Below, piece after piece: positions 33,719-45,270 of a DNA stretch of 64,000 bases (position 1 is its first letter; every line of letters begins with the position of its first letter). The stretch spans positions 8,909,529 through 8,973,528 of the forward strand of contig OX638132.1 of assembly GCA_951804985.1 (NCBI GenBank). Reading direction: 5' to 3'. This DNA is from Dryomyza anilis. Lineage: Eukaryota; Arthropoda; Insecta; Diptera; Dryomyzidae. A program made the translations under genes and the position numbers. Under the pieces are notes generated by a model. It was not told the DNA's origin, made no database searches, and saw only the letters and a list, made by a program, of their open reading frames with translations.

Positions 33719-34140
33719 TTGAAAGTATTAATATTTAAGCCTACAGATAAAGCGCCTCTAATTAACTCGAATCGATACAACCACAAATTGAGTACTAAAA
33801 ATCATTACGTTAGTTTAGCATTTAGTATCAACTTGACAGCAGTAGCAGTATGTTTATCACAAAGCACAACCTTTGGGGACACTTGAATTTAGCGACGACA
33901 ACACGAAGTCAACTAGTAGCGGTAGCAGCAGCAACAGTAGTAAAGATGTTTGTTTTTAACAACAGCACACACATTACAATAATTATCTACATATTTTCCA
34001 TTAGTTGTGCATTATTTTTCTATACACTTATGCAGACATTATATTATATATATAAAAGACACTTCTTTTAAAATCACATCAATGCTTACTTTAGCATCAT
34101 AATTAAATATACATATTTAATAAAGAATATTTAAAGTTAT
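33719..34140 (+). other. Probable 3' UTR of alpha-Cat
   Basis: AATAAA at 34119-34124, about 400 nt after the stop, is a good polyadenylation signal. A GTAGCAGCAGCAACAGTAG stretch lies at about 33920. Confidence 0.6.
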
Positions 34141-34420
34141 ATTACAAACAAATTTAATCATGAATTTTCTTTGTTCTGAGAACAATTCGCTAAACTAATG
34201 CTGGAGTAAAACATTTAATGAACCGTCCGTCTTTCTATTGAAATCACGATTGAAGAAAAACTAGAAGAGCTCGTTCAATGAAACTACGAAGTCAGATTCA
34301 TTGTATGCCAATGCTGTCTGGTTAAAAAAATGGTCGGACGATTACCGACCATTTATGTCACAAATTCGGCACACCTACTAGACGTACGTACATATTAAAT
34401 TTAATAATATATAATAATAG

Positions 34421-35310
34421 TCCTGACGGTTCTATCGAGCGTATTATGAGAAAGACTGAAGCCCATCGTCAACACACGTTGCTCAGTGAGAATAGGAAAA
34501 GACCTCTCCGAGCCATTTCATACCGAACGAGGTTTCAGACAGGGTGCGGAGTTTTTTAACTTATTGATGGAGAAAATAGTTCGAGCTGCCGTCAAAAGTG
34601 TCATGCTGCTCGCATATGCCGACGATATTGATATCATTGGCAGGAGTACACGAGCAGTCAGCGCAGCATTCTCCAGATTGGAGAAAGAGTCGCGTCGAAT
34701 GGGTCTAGCGGTGAACGAGGACAAGACGAAGTTCCTTGTGTCAACAAGCAAAAAAGAGTCCGTGCGTCTTGGACAAAAAGCTGATTTTGACACCCACAAG
34801 TTCGACATTGTGAAGGACTTCGTCTATCTGGGATCCAGCGTAAACAGCAACAACGACGTCAGCCTGGAGATCAAACGGAGATTGCCAACAGGTGCTACTT
34901 TGGGCTCAGTATGCAATTGAGAAGCAGAACCCTCTCTCGCCGTACAAAAATAACGCTCTACAAGTCACTCATCATGCCCGTCCTACTTTATGGTGCAGAA
35001 ACATGGACGCTGGCCTCCACCGATGAGAGTACTGGGAGCGTTCGAGAGAAAGATTCTCCGATAAATCGTTGGCCCTATCTGCTTTGCTAACGAGTATCGT
35101 ATCAGGATGAACCACGAGCTGTATGAGTTATTCGACGACATTGACATAGTCAAGCGCATCAAGATCCAGCGGCTTCGCTGGCTAGGTCATGTCGAACGAA
35201 TGGATGAAAACACTCCAGCCAAGAAGGTGCTTGAATCGAAACTCGAAGGTGGACAGCGTAGAAGAGGGCGTCCAAATCTGCGTTGGAAAGACCAAGTTGA
35301 GGTATTTGAA
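34421..35310 (+). pseudogene. LINE reverse transcriptase, C-terminal half (broken)
   Basis: It opens with the same boundary sequence as the 16.7-kb fragment, then jumps across a deletion into CSVRIGKDLSEPF and GFRQG. The block after RQG is shortened. Catalytic AYADDIDIIG is at about 34611-34640, followed by VNEDKTKFL and DFVYLGSSVN. A frameshift near 34895 leads into SRTLSRRTK, PVLLYGAETWTL, then KIQRLRWLGHVERMDENTP and GRPNLRW. This is the 3' half of a non-LTR retrotransposon on the alpha-Cat strand, about 300 bp after its polyadenylation signal. Several frameshifts and deletions make it inactive. Confidence 0.85.
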
Positions 35311-35424
35311 CATAAATCATCGGTTCGCATGTCACAATCCACCGATCATGCCCATTTTCTGTCACAGACGTCATAGATACATAATTTATCTAAATTAAGA
35401 GTTTAATTGATCTAGATTATCTGC

Positions 35425-35520
35425 TTTTTCTGTAATCGTGATTTCCACTGACAGACGGACATCACTCGGGACAGTCGACTCGGGAGGTCATGCTCATCAA
35501 GAATATATATTGCGTCAAAC
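35425..35520 (+). repeat. Fly interspersed repeat fragment (GACAGACGGACAT...)
   Basis: GACAGACGGACATCACTCG, GTCGACTCGG and CTCATCAAGAATATATAT occur in order. The same order is seen at 63060-63245, and from memory it is a frequent fly intergenic repeat. It is non-coding. Confidence 0.5.
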
Positions 35521-36282
35521 TTTTGCGTCTATAAACACAGAAAATAAAATTGACAGAATCGGAATTGTTACAATTCTGACAAAGAGCACTATTGTGACCA
35601 AACTGATTTTTTGATTTGGTTTGAGACCCGTGCCAGAATAGGAATATGCTGTATAGTATTTTGCTTATAATAATGAATTAAAGTGACCAAAAGTCGTATC
35701 ATTATTAAGTAAAGATGTATTTGATCTTTTCCTTTTCATTTAAACAGGGAAAGAATTAATGTACCTACAATCAAAACTAAAACTATTTTAAATACATTCA
35801 GTAATAAAGAATGAACGAATATCACGAATTGTAATTCGAATTTTTTAATAAAAAAAGCGAGTAAGCAATAATACAGTTTTGCAGACTATTTCAAATGCGA
35901 TACACATCGCATCATTTGAAATTTAATTAGATACATATTAAAATTATTCGTATAAAAGTTAAAAAGCAAACAAGTTGATATGCGTAAAATATACACTGAA
36001 AAAATTTGCAACTCAAATCGGTTTGCGAAGAATTTTAATAAAAGATTTTATAATTCATTTTTGAGAAATAAAAACTTTGTATTTGCAAATTAATATTTTT
36101 TATTTATTTAATTTATTTATTCGACTCGGGAAGTAACATTTTATCGTAGATTTTAGTGGTAGATAATGCTTGTGTACAGTATCTTGGTTTTATTACAAGT
36201 TTTGTTAAAAAAAAGTTTGAATTTTTATTGGTTTTGGTTACGGTTTGTTTTTTTGTGTTTCTGTTTTAAAATTAGTATTAAC
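35521..36282. other. AT-rich intergenic DNA, no gene seen
   Basis: Only short chance frames occur. No gene, RNA or complete repeat was recognised. Confidence 0.4.
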
Positions 36283-36669
36283 TAGGGTTGTGCGATAATC
36301 AAATTATTTTATAAATCCATTTCTGATTAATAAAGATTTTCGGTTAATCAGAACTTTGTCAATTAATCAGAATTCTGATTAATCAAAATTGTGATTCAAT
36401 TAATCAGCGTTTTGATTAATCAGAATTTCTGATTATGAACTTTTGCAACTCGAAATATTTAAAAATATTTTACTTGAACTAAATGTAAAAACTTCATTTT
36501 ATTTTTTAATTATTTTAAAACAAAATTTCACTTTATTTAAGTTGACAAAATTTTCAAAAGTTATTAAATAAAATTGTTTCATTTTCATTTCATCATTTAA
36601 TGATCAGGGTTGCTTAATCAAGGGTTGATTAATCAAGATTTTGATTAATTGCTTAATCGCACAGACCTA
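36283..36669. mobile_element. hAT-like MITE with ATTAATCA array
   Basis: The left end TAGGGTTGTGCGAT and the right end ATCGCACAGACCTA are inverted repeats with one mismatch. Flanking octamers GTATTAAC and GTATAAAT match at 6 of 8 positions, a worn 8-bp target duplication. The left third is packed with TGATTAATCAGA words, with more at the right end. A related, expanded copy lies at 61885-62435. Confidence 0.7.
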
Positions 36670-36881
36670 GTATAAATCCGAAACCATTTGTATAGTTGTA
36701 TAGCTAATGGTTCATTTCTGATTTTGTTATATCGGTTACGGTGAACATTGATCTAAAAAAATACATCAAGATTTTTGATCAAGAGTTTTCAAAATTTATT
36801 ATCATAAAATTGTTCACAATATTTTGTCAAATAAAAAAAATCGTGAAATTTTATAAATATGAATTGAATGAAGAAATTTAG

Positions 36882-37007
36882 CCCCTTATTTTGTAAAACG
36901 AGACGAAAAGTGATTCGTCAAAAAAAGATTAGAAATTTAAGTGACAGAAGCTGTCACTGGAATTTTTGACGAATCACTTTTCGTTTCGTTTTACAAAATA
37001 ATGGGGT
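36882..37007. mobile_element. Hairpin MITE, about 126 bp
   Basis: Arms of about 43 bp (CCCCTTATTTTGTAAAACGA ... GTGATTCGTCAAAAA, and its inverse) surround a core that contains a second small hairpin, GTGACAG/CTGTCAC. Mismatches are few. It is non-coding. Confidence 0.8.
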
Positions 37008-37009
37008 TA

Positions 37010-38058
37010 GGCCTCAATTATTTGAAATCGTCAATAATATATTGCTTTTTGTAAAAGTATTATAGACATTTTGAAAATGTAGCTGATGAGTTTCGCATCT
37101 ACAAACACGATATGTTTTTATAATATCAATTGAAATCTTAAATCTGTATTTAATATAACGAACCTATTATTGATATCAGTTATGAGTATCAATTGAACAT
37201 TTTTCTATAAATGTGTTCAGTTACGGTGTATTAAAGATGCGTAGATAGAATTTTGTATGCGTAGAAGCTAAAAATCACAAGTGATCGCATAATTTCAGCT
37301 AACGGAACATTGTTTGCATGGAAACTAACTGGAAGCGGACGGATATTAAAATTCATACAAATATGTACGCGTATTATGCCTCCCCAGTAATTGCCGTTGG
37401 TGCTGCTCGAAAGCCTTGAATAACTAATAAGTTTAAATTGATTAAAAAAAATATATATATATTGAAATTGACCACATTGCAAACGAACGTCCTTCCCCAA
37501 AGCGACATTAATCGGTTGGGGTATATGTAAGAATAAGAAGCGCACGCTTGATTACGATAAGGAAGCAAACCAGTAGCTGTCTCAAAAACACACGTACTCC
37601 GTACTCGGCCGGCACTCTGCGCAATCAGCATGCGTCCGATTCGTATATTATTTAATGAAATAAATGTACCATTCGTATTTGGGGCAACGAGTTTTCATGT
37701 GACAACAATTTATTCTGTGAATACATTCTAAACACGTTTTTCAGACAGAACCAGTACCTTCAGTCGACACAGCCAACACACGACGATCCTATACACGCGC
37801 GTATCGGGATCGTTGCCATATAATCATTCTCAAAATTATTTCTTTGAAATAATCAAAAATAAAATCATCATAAATATTAAATTGTCCAGGTATCCTAAAT
37901 ACATTATTATGTCAACAGTTATTGGGTTTGTATTTTTGTCAACGTTTTCAGTGAAATCAATTATGACCAATGCGATTTATTTAGACTTATCTGAATTATT
38001 TTATTATATGAAATAATGTTCATACAGAGGTTTGTTATTAATGGACTTTAGTTGAAAG
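37010..38058. other. Intergenic DNA, no gene seen
   Basis: 37.2-37.8 kb is less AT-rich (TACGTACTCC, CGGCCGGCACTC, ACACAGCCAACACACGACG). It could be a regulatory block or non-coding exon, but nothing decisive is visible. The last 8 bases before 38059 are the target-site duplication of the next element. Confidence 0.35.
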
Positions 38059-39135
38059 CAAGGATTGAAACCTAAACGAATAACGGTTTCGATTTCGGTT
38101 TCGGTTTTTTCCGCGTTTCTGTTTCGGTTACGGTTTCGGTTTTAAGTTTTTATAACGAAACGGTTTCGGTATACCGGTTCCAAGTTACGGTTTCGGTTTT
38201 GATTTTGGTTTTGGTTTTTGTATAAAACTTCTTTTTTTTCCATATTTTTCTAATAATTTATCATTGTTTATATGGTCCTAAGTTATGTTCAAATTGTGAT
38301 ATTGGGCAATGTTTCTTGTTATTTTAGAAAAATATTGTGTATATGAATTATTTAATTGATTTCGCCAAGAAAAATTTTCAATTCAAAATTTCGTGACCAC
38401 AAACCAATGAAAAGCAATTTTTGACTTTACCTGAGATATGATTTTAATTACAAAAGAGATCCGCGAATCGAACAGTAAACAAGAGCAACAAGAATACATC
38501 GGTAAATATTCTAAAAATTCATAAGAAGAAAAAGATGAATATTGTACGATTTCCATTCATAAAAGCCAAAGAAATTGAATTTCAACAATTCAATGAACTG
38601 GAAAATAAGTAACTTAAATGCAATTAGTGTTCAAATTCTATTCGTTTTCATAATTAATATGTAGTTTAAGATATTTGTCTTCGATCTTTTATATAAAATT
38701 TAAAAAGTAAAATTTTGCAAGATTCTTGCAAGCAAGAGCAAGAAAGGTATTGCAAGAACAAGATCATATGTACCTATGCAAGAGCAAGACTTAGTGTGCA
38801 AGAACAAGACTTAGTGTGCAAGAACAAGAGCAAGATTACCATTTCTTGTCTTGTTTTTGCAAATGATCATCACTAACCGCTACACAAGTTATAGAAACAA
38901 AAAATTTTATTAAATGACATTTAAGTATGCCTTATTCTTAAGATCTTTATATAAAATCAAATATGTTTTGCTGTTTCTTTTTATACTTTTTTAAAAACCG
39001 GTTTAAAATCGAAACCGTTTATTTCGGTTTTGGATATCGGTTTATTTTTGATTTTCGAATAACGGTTTCGGTTACGGTTTCGGTTTTAAAAATGAAACGG
39101 TTTTAAATGGATTTCGGTTTCGTTTACAATCCTTG
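38059..39135. mobile_element. hAT-superfamily non-autonomous element with intact 8-bp TSD
   Basis: The terminal inverted repeats are CAAGGATTG (38059-38067) and CAATCCTTG (39127-39135). They are flanked directly by identical octamers GTTGAAAG (38051-38058 and 39136-39143), the signature of hAT transposition. Both ends carry degenerate arrays of GGTTTCGGTT/ACGGTTTCGG (38090-38220 and 39000-39120). The middle has a CAAGAGCAAGA repeat near 38720-38840. At 1,077 bp it has no transposase and was moved in trans. Confidence 0.85.
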
Positions 39136-39289
39136 GTTGAAAGGCCTTTTGAAATGTGAATACACAAATATGTGTATAAATATTGTAGCTATGTAGAGAG
39201 TTTTATGTAGGTACCTAATAATATAAGACGTTTGAATTTGTAAAGTTTCCAGGTCAATCTAATAAGTTTAAAATAATTTTATTTTACTT

Positions 39290-39530
39290 TGTAGTACTTA
39301 ATGGTACGTCCATTGATGGTATTGTTCATGTATTAAACGCTTTTCTATATTAATAAGTTTATTTTTAATGAATTCAGTAACATTATTTAATAATCACAAT
39401 ACTATTGATTATTTTTAACGAATTATTTTTCTAATGTAGTCACAAGGTTTAAATATTCTAATATCAATTTCTACTAATGATAGGAAATACTATACAAAAA
39501 TGGAATTTGTTTTAATGTGTTTCCTACTAT
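39290..39530 (-). mobile_element. MITE remnant, inverse of 25826-26024
   Basis: AGTACTTAATGGTAC, TTGTTCATGTATTAA and later ACTATTGATTATTTTT are the reverse complement of blocks at 25840-26015. The termini are eroded. Confidence 0.5.
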
Positions 39531-39912
39531 AATATATAAAACATAAATATGTTTGATTCTGCAGGCAACGCAAGTGCATGTGGAGGTTCATATGGAAATT
39601 TTAAAAAGTCAGAGAATATTGCTAAAAATATAATTTTTGAAATTATATTGAACAATAGTTGAGAAAATATTCTTTATTTGCATATTTACAATTTATTTCT
39701 AAAATATATATGGTTTTTAGCATAAATCGCAGAAAAATTCCGGACGGGCCAAAAACTTCCGTGCATAAATTTTCACTTCAATGTTTTTTCTAAAAATATT
39801 TTTTATCAGTTTAGTTTTACTAAAAAAAATAATATTTACACTACATGCTATACATACATATATTTTTTTTAATTGGTCTATATAACATTATTAAGAAATG
39901 TAAAGTGAAGTT

Positions 39913-40763
39913 TACTAAGAAAACAAAGATGATTACCAGAAATATCACAGCCCTAAATATCAAGTTATTTATAAATTATTTAAATCGTATTTGAGACAAC
40001 CATCTCTCAAACATCCGACAAATACGATAAATATTGCTAGCAAACATCTTTCAAATTTATGATTATTTATAGCAACCATCAAATAAACATCTTACAAATA
40101 GGAAGATAGCTGTGAAATATTTGGAAAAGGTACTCCATTGGGATCCGCGGAGTAATTTATATTAATTATTGAATTAATAAAAATTGACTCAAATGTATTT
40201 TTAATTATTCTAGAATTAAAAAAGTATTCTGGTATACATCGTCATCATCTTTATAAATCCTTTTGAAGGTAAAATTGTTCATTGAGACTTCTTCGCGGAA
40301 GAACCAAGTCCTATCGACGATGCTGTCATCAATGAAAACTCTGAAAAGAAATTTTTTCCATCACGTGTTGATAATTTCAATCCCAGGAAATTTTATTTTC
40401 ACTTTTACCAATAAAACGTATAATTGAATTGATTGGATTGAACATTGGACTTACTTAATTGTTGTGTATAAATCGAGCGTAAGGAAAAAGTACGACATTT
40501 TCCTTTTTTATGTCGAATGTCAAAATAAGTTCTGCTGCAAATGTTCAAGAACTCGAGATGTTTGCAACTTTAAATATCTCAATTTTCATTGATGTTGTGG
40601 CAAACATCTCGTAACTATCTGCATATATGTCATATTTAAAAAATATTAATGGTTTTGCTGCAACTTTATTGAACCTTGTGGGATGTTTGAATATTTACTA
40701 CAAGACGTTAATTTAAACAGATAGTTGCAGCAAGATTTTCATAAACATCTTGTTTTCTTAGTG
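39913..40763. mobile_element. TIR element, ACTAAGAAAACAAGATG ends
   Basis: The left end ACTAAGAAAACAAAGATGATTA and, inverted, the right end CACTAAGAAAACAAGATGTTTATG are near-identical. Inside, GCAAACATCTTTCAAAT, CAACCATC and ATAAACATCTTACAAA words repeat near the left end and appear inverted near the right end. A short copy of the right end occurs at 26031-26067. No coding sequence. Confidence 0.65.
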
Positions 40764-41082
40764 TACGATTAGAATTTTCAATGTTTTTTAAATTTTATAT
40801 GATTTTTGAGATTTTTTTTGTGTATTTTATATCGTGTTTTTTGGTACATAAAGTTCCGGATGGGACAGATTTCAATTATCTGTAAATTTTTTTCTACACA
40901 CTTCAAAAAAAGGACTTTATCAAAAATAATTTTGCAGGCATAATTATTAGAGCTTTATGCAAACAAAAGTATTATTGCACTGCAAAACATTATTATAATG
41001 AAGATTCACAAGTATTTGTTAATATAACAAGTATAATAAGTACCAATTCGAATAACGATTAAAAGCGTAGTGTAAAACAAAA
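40764..41082. repeat. Fragment with GTTCCGGATGGGACAG
   Basis: TACATAAAGTTCCGGATGG-GACAGATTTCAATTATCTG matches 54406-54445, so this is a piece of the CCGGACGGGACA element family. A similar isolated TTCCGGACGGGCC lies at 39736-39750. Confidence 0.5.
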
Positions 41083-42005
41083 ATATCGTCGTCGTTCAGT
41101 GAAAAGTCACTAAGTTAAAAAATTAAGTATTGAGATAAATGCTTTTAAAGATATAAATTACCGTAACAAATCAGTATATTTTTGGATTCAAATAGTGCTA
41201 AGCTTGTAGTATAGACAACACATTCCGCTACAAAATGCAAAAAAATAGTTTGGACAAAACACATGAACGTTATTGGCTTTTTTTCTTTATCGTTCAGTGA
41301 AAAATCACTATGTCCCATATAAACAGTAACAGTGCTCCAGTTTATCCAAATAATTCTATTGGATTTCAGTTTGAATTTGAGATGAAAAAAACTGCATAAT
41401 GTCTGTCATTTAATCCAGAAATCGTTGAAATCCGACCGTTTTTTTGGACTCAGCACCGGTTTAATCATATTTCGACGATTGCCGTTCGATGAAAAATCAC
41501 TAGTTTATCCAAATATTTTTATCGGATTTCAGTTTGAATTGGAGATGAAAGAACTGCATAATATCTATCATTTAATCTAAAAATCGTTGAAATCCGACCG
41601 TTTTTGTGGACTCAGCACCGGTTTAATCATATTTCGACGATTGCCGTTCAATGAAAAGTCACTAAGTCCTTTGTAAATTTGACTGAATTTTAACGACGCG
41701 ATTATGGTAATATTATAGTATTTTTTGATAAGGAATGTTCATGTAGATCTTTTTCTATAGTTTAAGTCCAACATAGATTTGATCGGCCCCCTTTTTATGG
41801 GCTAATTATAGACCTGAGTACTTTTCACTGAACTGAATTTTTAAATACTTGGAGTTAGAGATTTTTTATTTATAATATCTTCTGTTTGGTAAGATGTAGG
41901 ACTCCGAGGACTTTTCCAACGTAAAGATGAGTTCGTTTTTATTATACTTATCACGATATTTTCGAAAAATGGACTTAACGATTTTTCACTGAACGACGAC
42001 GATAT
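41083..42005. mobile_element. TIR element with reiterated GTTCAGTGAAAA(A/G)TCACT motif
   Basis: The inverted ends ATATCGTCGTCGTTCAGTG (41083) and its complement ending at 42005 match perfectly for 23 bp. The motif recurs inside at about 41291, 41483 and 41643 (plus) and 41821 (minus), spaced 160-200 bp. Two units of about 165 bp (about 41338-41500 and 41501-41665) are tandem copies, both with GAAATCCGACCGTTTTT and ACTCAGCACCGGTTTAATC. No coding sequence. A 257-bp relative is in the first Cyp307a intron. Confidence 0.8.
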
Positions 42006-43356
42006 GTTTAATGTAATACTGAGACATTAACATTATACTATTAATACCACTCCTGGTTTCTCCTCGTGTATAAATTTTATTAAATACAATTTGTTTATTG
42101 AAATAGATTTTAATGAGATAACGAAAAATAATTTAGTTAAAAGAAAATATTTAAATCGAAAAACGTGTATCCAATAGATAAGTTTGTGTTAACAAATTTA
42201 CAAAATATTATGTTCCTCATTGTCCCACCCTTAATATCCACACACAATCACTGCAACACTGACCTGTTTCTACAAAGTTATTGGCACTTTCGAATGAAAC
42301 CTGACATCTCGAACGAGTTGTGATCCAATCAATACCTGATTATGGCATTAGATAATATCCCAGTCTTGTATCTGTATCTGCAAGTATGCGTACTATTAGT
42401 TTAACTTGTTTATGGTATTTATCGCATCATCGCAAAATATAGTATGGCATAGTATAATTCTTAAGATGTCTTAGAAAAGATGAACTTGCCATGTTTGTTA
42501 CCGATGCAGTTCCAATGGATGGACCTGGACGGACATCCCAGATTTGTTAGTTGGTGTTTTGCCAATAGAAACTTGTTCTTGTTGTTATAACGTACATAAT
42601 AATAATGCACCTATCTACCTACTATGTTTGTGGTAATCTCAGAGCAGACGAAATTTTCTTTTCTATAGCATTTCTAATTGCTTAACTGACTTTGCAATGC
42701 GGAAGTAAAACTGGATTTTTCTAACAAGTATTACATAGTAATAACCGCCAGAGTTTGTTAGAAAATTCGTGACCGCTGCTAAGCAAAAATGAAAATTGCA
42801 ACATAAAAATGAGAAGAAAATAAAAATATGAATTGGTATGATTTGCAAAAAGTAAACATATTTCTTAAAATGCATAATTAGGTGTAGTGCAAAATAAAAT
42901 AGAGACACCGAATGAGTTCGAGTTGTTTGTATTATTACCATAATAATGGTTTTACGTACAGCTAAAGGTTTCTGAACCTTTTATGTACAGTTTCACCTGG
43001 AAACAAGTTTGGCACGAGACAAAACAATATTTTTTTTTGTTTTTTGCTGTTGGCATATAGTGTCGGTCATGGTCGGCATGGTTGGGTATTCTTCAAGAAT
43101 ATATCAAAAATATATAATCATAAATCCCATGCTATACAACATAGAAACATAACCAATCGAATACACCACATTAGTTCCACAAATCCGTATACATTCTTAT
43201 TTATTTAAAAGTCCAGCTTTTGATTAAATTTTTATAAATATTTCCAAACAAACTATTTTGAATCTCTGAATACAAACAACATTTTTTTTAAATATGACCC
43301 AATGTGTTCTTTTGAATACATAGTGAATAGGTTATGTTGAATTTAATACCAGAGCT
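42006..43356. other. AT-rich intergenic DNA, no gene seen
   Basis: Only short chance frames occur, none with recognisable motifs. No repeat partner was noticed within the window. Confidence 0.4.
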
Positions 43357-43432
43357 CTCGATTACCCGGGTACCCGGGTTTTTCGAGCTACCCGGGTAAT
43401 ACCCGGGTAGCTCGGGTAATACCCGGGCGGAA
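43357..43432. repeat. CCCGGGTA cluster
   Basis: Within 60 bp, CCCGGG occurs five times (ACCCGGGTA words in both orientations, separated by TTTTTCGAGCT and AGCTCGGGTAAT). In DNA this AT-rich the cluster is striking. It resembles the subterminal arrays of the hAT-like elements nearby, and CAGAGCTCTCGATTACCC just before it could be an element end. Confidence 0.7.
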
Positions 43433-43433
43433 A

Positions 43434-43870
43434 GTGATAAAAAGACCGAAAAAATTTTTATTGCAGAAATCGGTAGCAGACATCAAGAGAAATCGAATGG
43501 TACCACTCTCAGTGGTCCCTGACCCCCAAAAGGGGGTCAAAAACCCATTTATGACCCAACAATTTTTATTTCGGAAATTGATAGCGGACATCATTAGAAG
43601 GCTAATGGTACCCAAACATTTTTATTTCGGAAATTGACAGCGGACATCATTAGAAGGCTAATGGTACCCTTTGGAGTGGTCCAGGTCCCCCCAAAGGGGG
43701 TCAAAAACCCCATTTTCGAAAAAAATATTTTGTGAATGTCAAAATGCATTTCATAACGTCAGCTATCTATTTATGCAAAAAAAAATCGAAAATGGGGTTT
43801 TTGACTCCCTTTGGGGGGACCTGGACCACTCCAAAGGGTACCGTTAGCCTTCTAATGATGTCCGCACTTT
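43434..43870. mobile_element. Palindromic element with GGTCCCCCCAAAGGGGG
   Basis: 43635-43722 and 43783-43862 are inverted repeats of about 80 bp (GACATCATTAGAAGGCTAA, GGTACCCTTTGGAGTGGTCC, AGGTCCCCCCAAAGGGGGTC, AAAAACCCC). Left of the palindrome, the first part of the arm (ATTTCGGAAATTGA, GCGGACATCATTAGAAG) is repeated directly at about 43560 and more distantly at about 43456. This is probably a fold-back element with duplicated terminal modules. Confidence 0.75.
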
Positions 43871-43935
43871 GAGTACATATATAACACGCACAGCGCAAAT
43901 GGTGAGAGAGCTCAAAGTTTTATACAGGACTGTAA
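43861..43935 (-). repeat. Repeat shared with 50163-50235
   Basis: On the minus strand, AGTCCTGTATAAAACTT, GAGCTCTCTCACCATTT, GCTGTGCGTGTTATATATG and TACTCAAAGT match 50164-50235 on the plus strand. The copy at 50 kb adjoins the SINE. Confidence 0.65.
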
Positions 43936-44449
43936 CGCCAACCTATTATTATATATTGACTAATTTATATCATTATATGATATATATTTTTTAGTTTATT
44001 TATGAACCAGTCGTTGAGACCAATTTAAATGTCCACCCAAACGTACACAGTTTGCCATTAATGTCTGTTGTATATGCAGGCAGCCTAAAAAAGAATTTTG
44101 CTGTACTAAGTGATAAATATTTCCATTCAGCATATTTCCTTTTTATTCTTTTATTGCTATCCAATATTTCAACATTTTAACGTCTTCTGCTGACTGTCGG
44201 TCGCTATAGCTGAATTTTGAAAATAATTTCAATTTATTTCATTTTATTCGATTTATTTACGTAGGTAGAGCTATATATAATTCAATGTTAATTTATTTTT
44301 GCATCGTAACAATTATAATTTTATAGCAAGCTGTAGGGCAAGGTCTATGTTAATAACAGATTTCTGCAAATATAAATTTTGATAACACTACCAAACACAA
44401 TTTTTGCCATGAACATCCCATACATTAATTTTATATAATTCGTTGATGC

Positions 44450-45270
44450 TTGGCAGAGTCCAGGCAGTTTAGAAACATTTTTTCGTCATATTTCAAATGG
44501 ACAAAGGCGAAGTTTGCATCACAAGTTGCCTGTTCCCCAAATCTACCATACAAATTTCACAAAAATTTACAACCTGCTCAAAATATTCTATTTATATGTG
44601 CGTTTGCCGAAAATATGCCCGAAATATTCCATAAAAATGCCAAAATTTTTTGGCATTTCAAATGGACAAAGGCGGAGTTTGTAGTTTGAGTTTGAGTGAA
44701 TCTGCCATTAAATTTTCACAAAATTTTACAATATCCCCCGATAAAATTTCTGGCAATTTTCAGGAATATTACCGGCATATTTTCAGCAAACACAACGATA
44801 AATGAAATATTTTGAGAAGTGTATAGCAGGTTGTAAAAGTTTCGGCATATTTTGGGAGCGGACTGAAAACAGTAAGCTTGTAATACAAACTCCGCCTTTG
44901 TCTGTGAAACATGTCGAAAAAATGTGTCTAAACTGCTTTGTCTGTGGAACTCAGACAAAATGTCTGACATTTTTCAGGAATATCGGCAAAAACACAGTAA
45001 ATGAAGTATTTGGGAAGTCTATAGCATGTTGTCAAATTTCGTGGAATGTTATTGGCAGATTCACGGCATATCTGTTTAAAATATGCTGTAAAAATGTTTC
45101 TAAACTGCTTTGACGCCGCCAAAAAGGTTGTCTGGGGAAAATATTCCATTTATCTATGTGTTTGCCTGAAATATGCCCAAAATATTCCTGAAAAATGTCA
45201 CAAATTTTGTACAATTTTAAGAGCAGATTCACGGCATATTTTGGGAACTTGAAGCAAACAGACAGCTTGT
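44450..45270. repeat. Complex of direct and inverted modules
   Basis: Modules ATTTCAAATGGACAAAGGCG, GTTTGCCGAAAATATGCCC, GAAATATTCC and TTTCTAAACTGCTTTG recur in both orientations. For example, 44466-44520 is inverse to about 44884-44938, and 44588-44640 is inverse to about 44750-44800; the GTTTGCC...AATATTCC module returns at about 45160-45195. It looks like nested or serially duplicated fold-back elements. The frames in it are overlapping and unconvincing. Confidence 0.65.

Noticed and set aside
43388..43637. ORFs in the 43.4-43.6 kb palindrome
   Set aside because: They arise from repeated modules on opposite strands; repeated peptide phrases reflect DNA repeats, not a protein.
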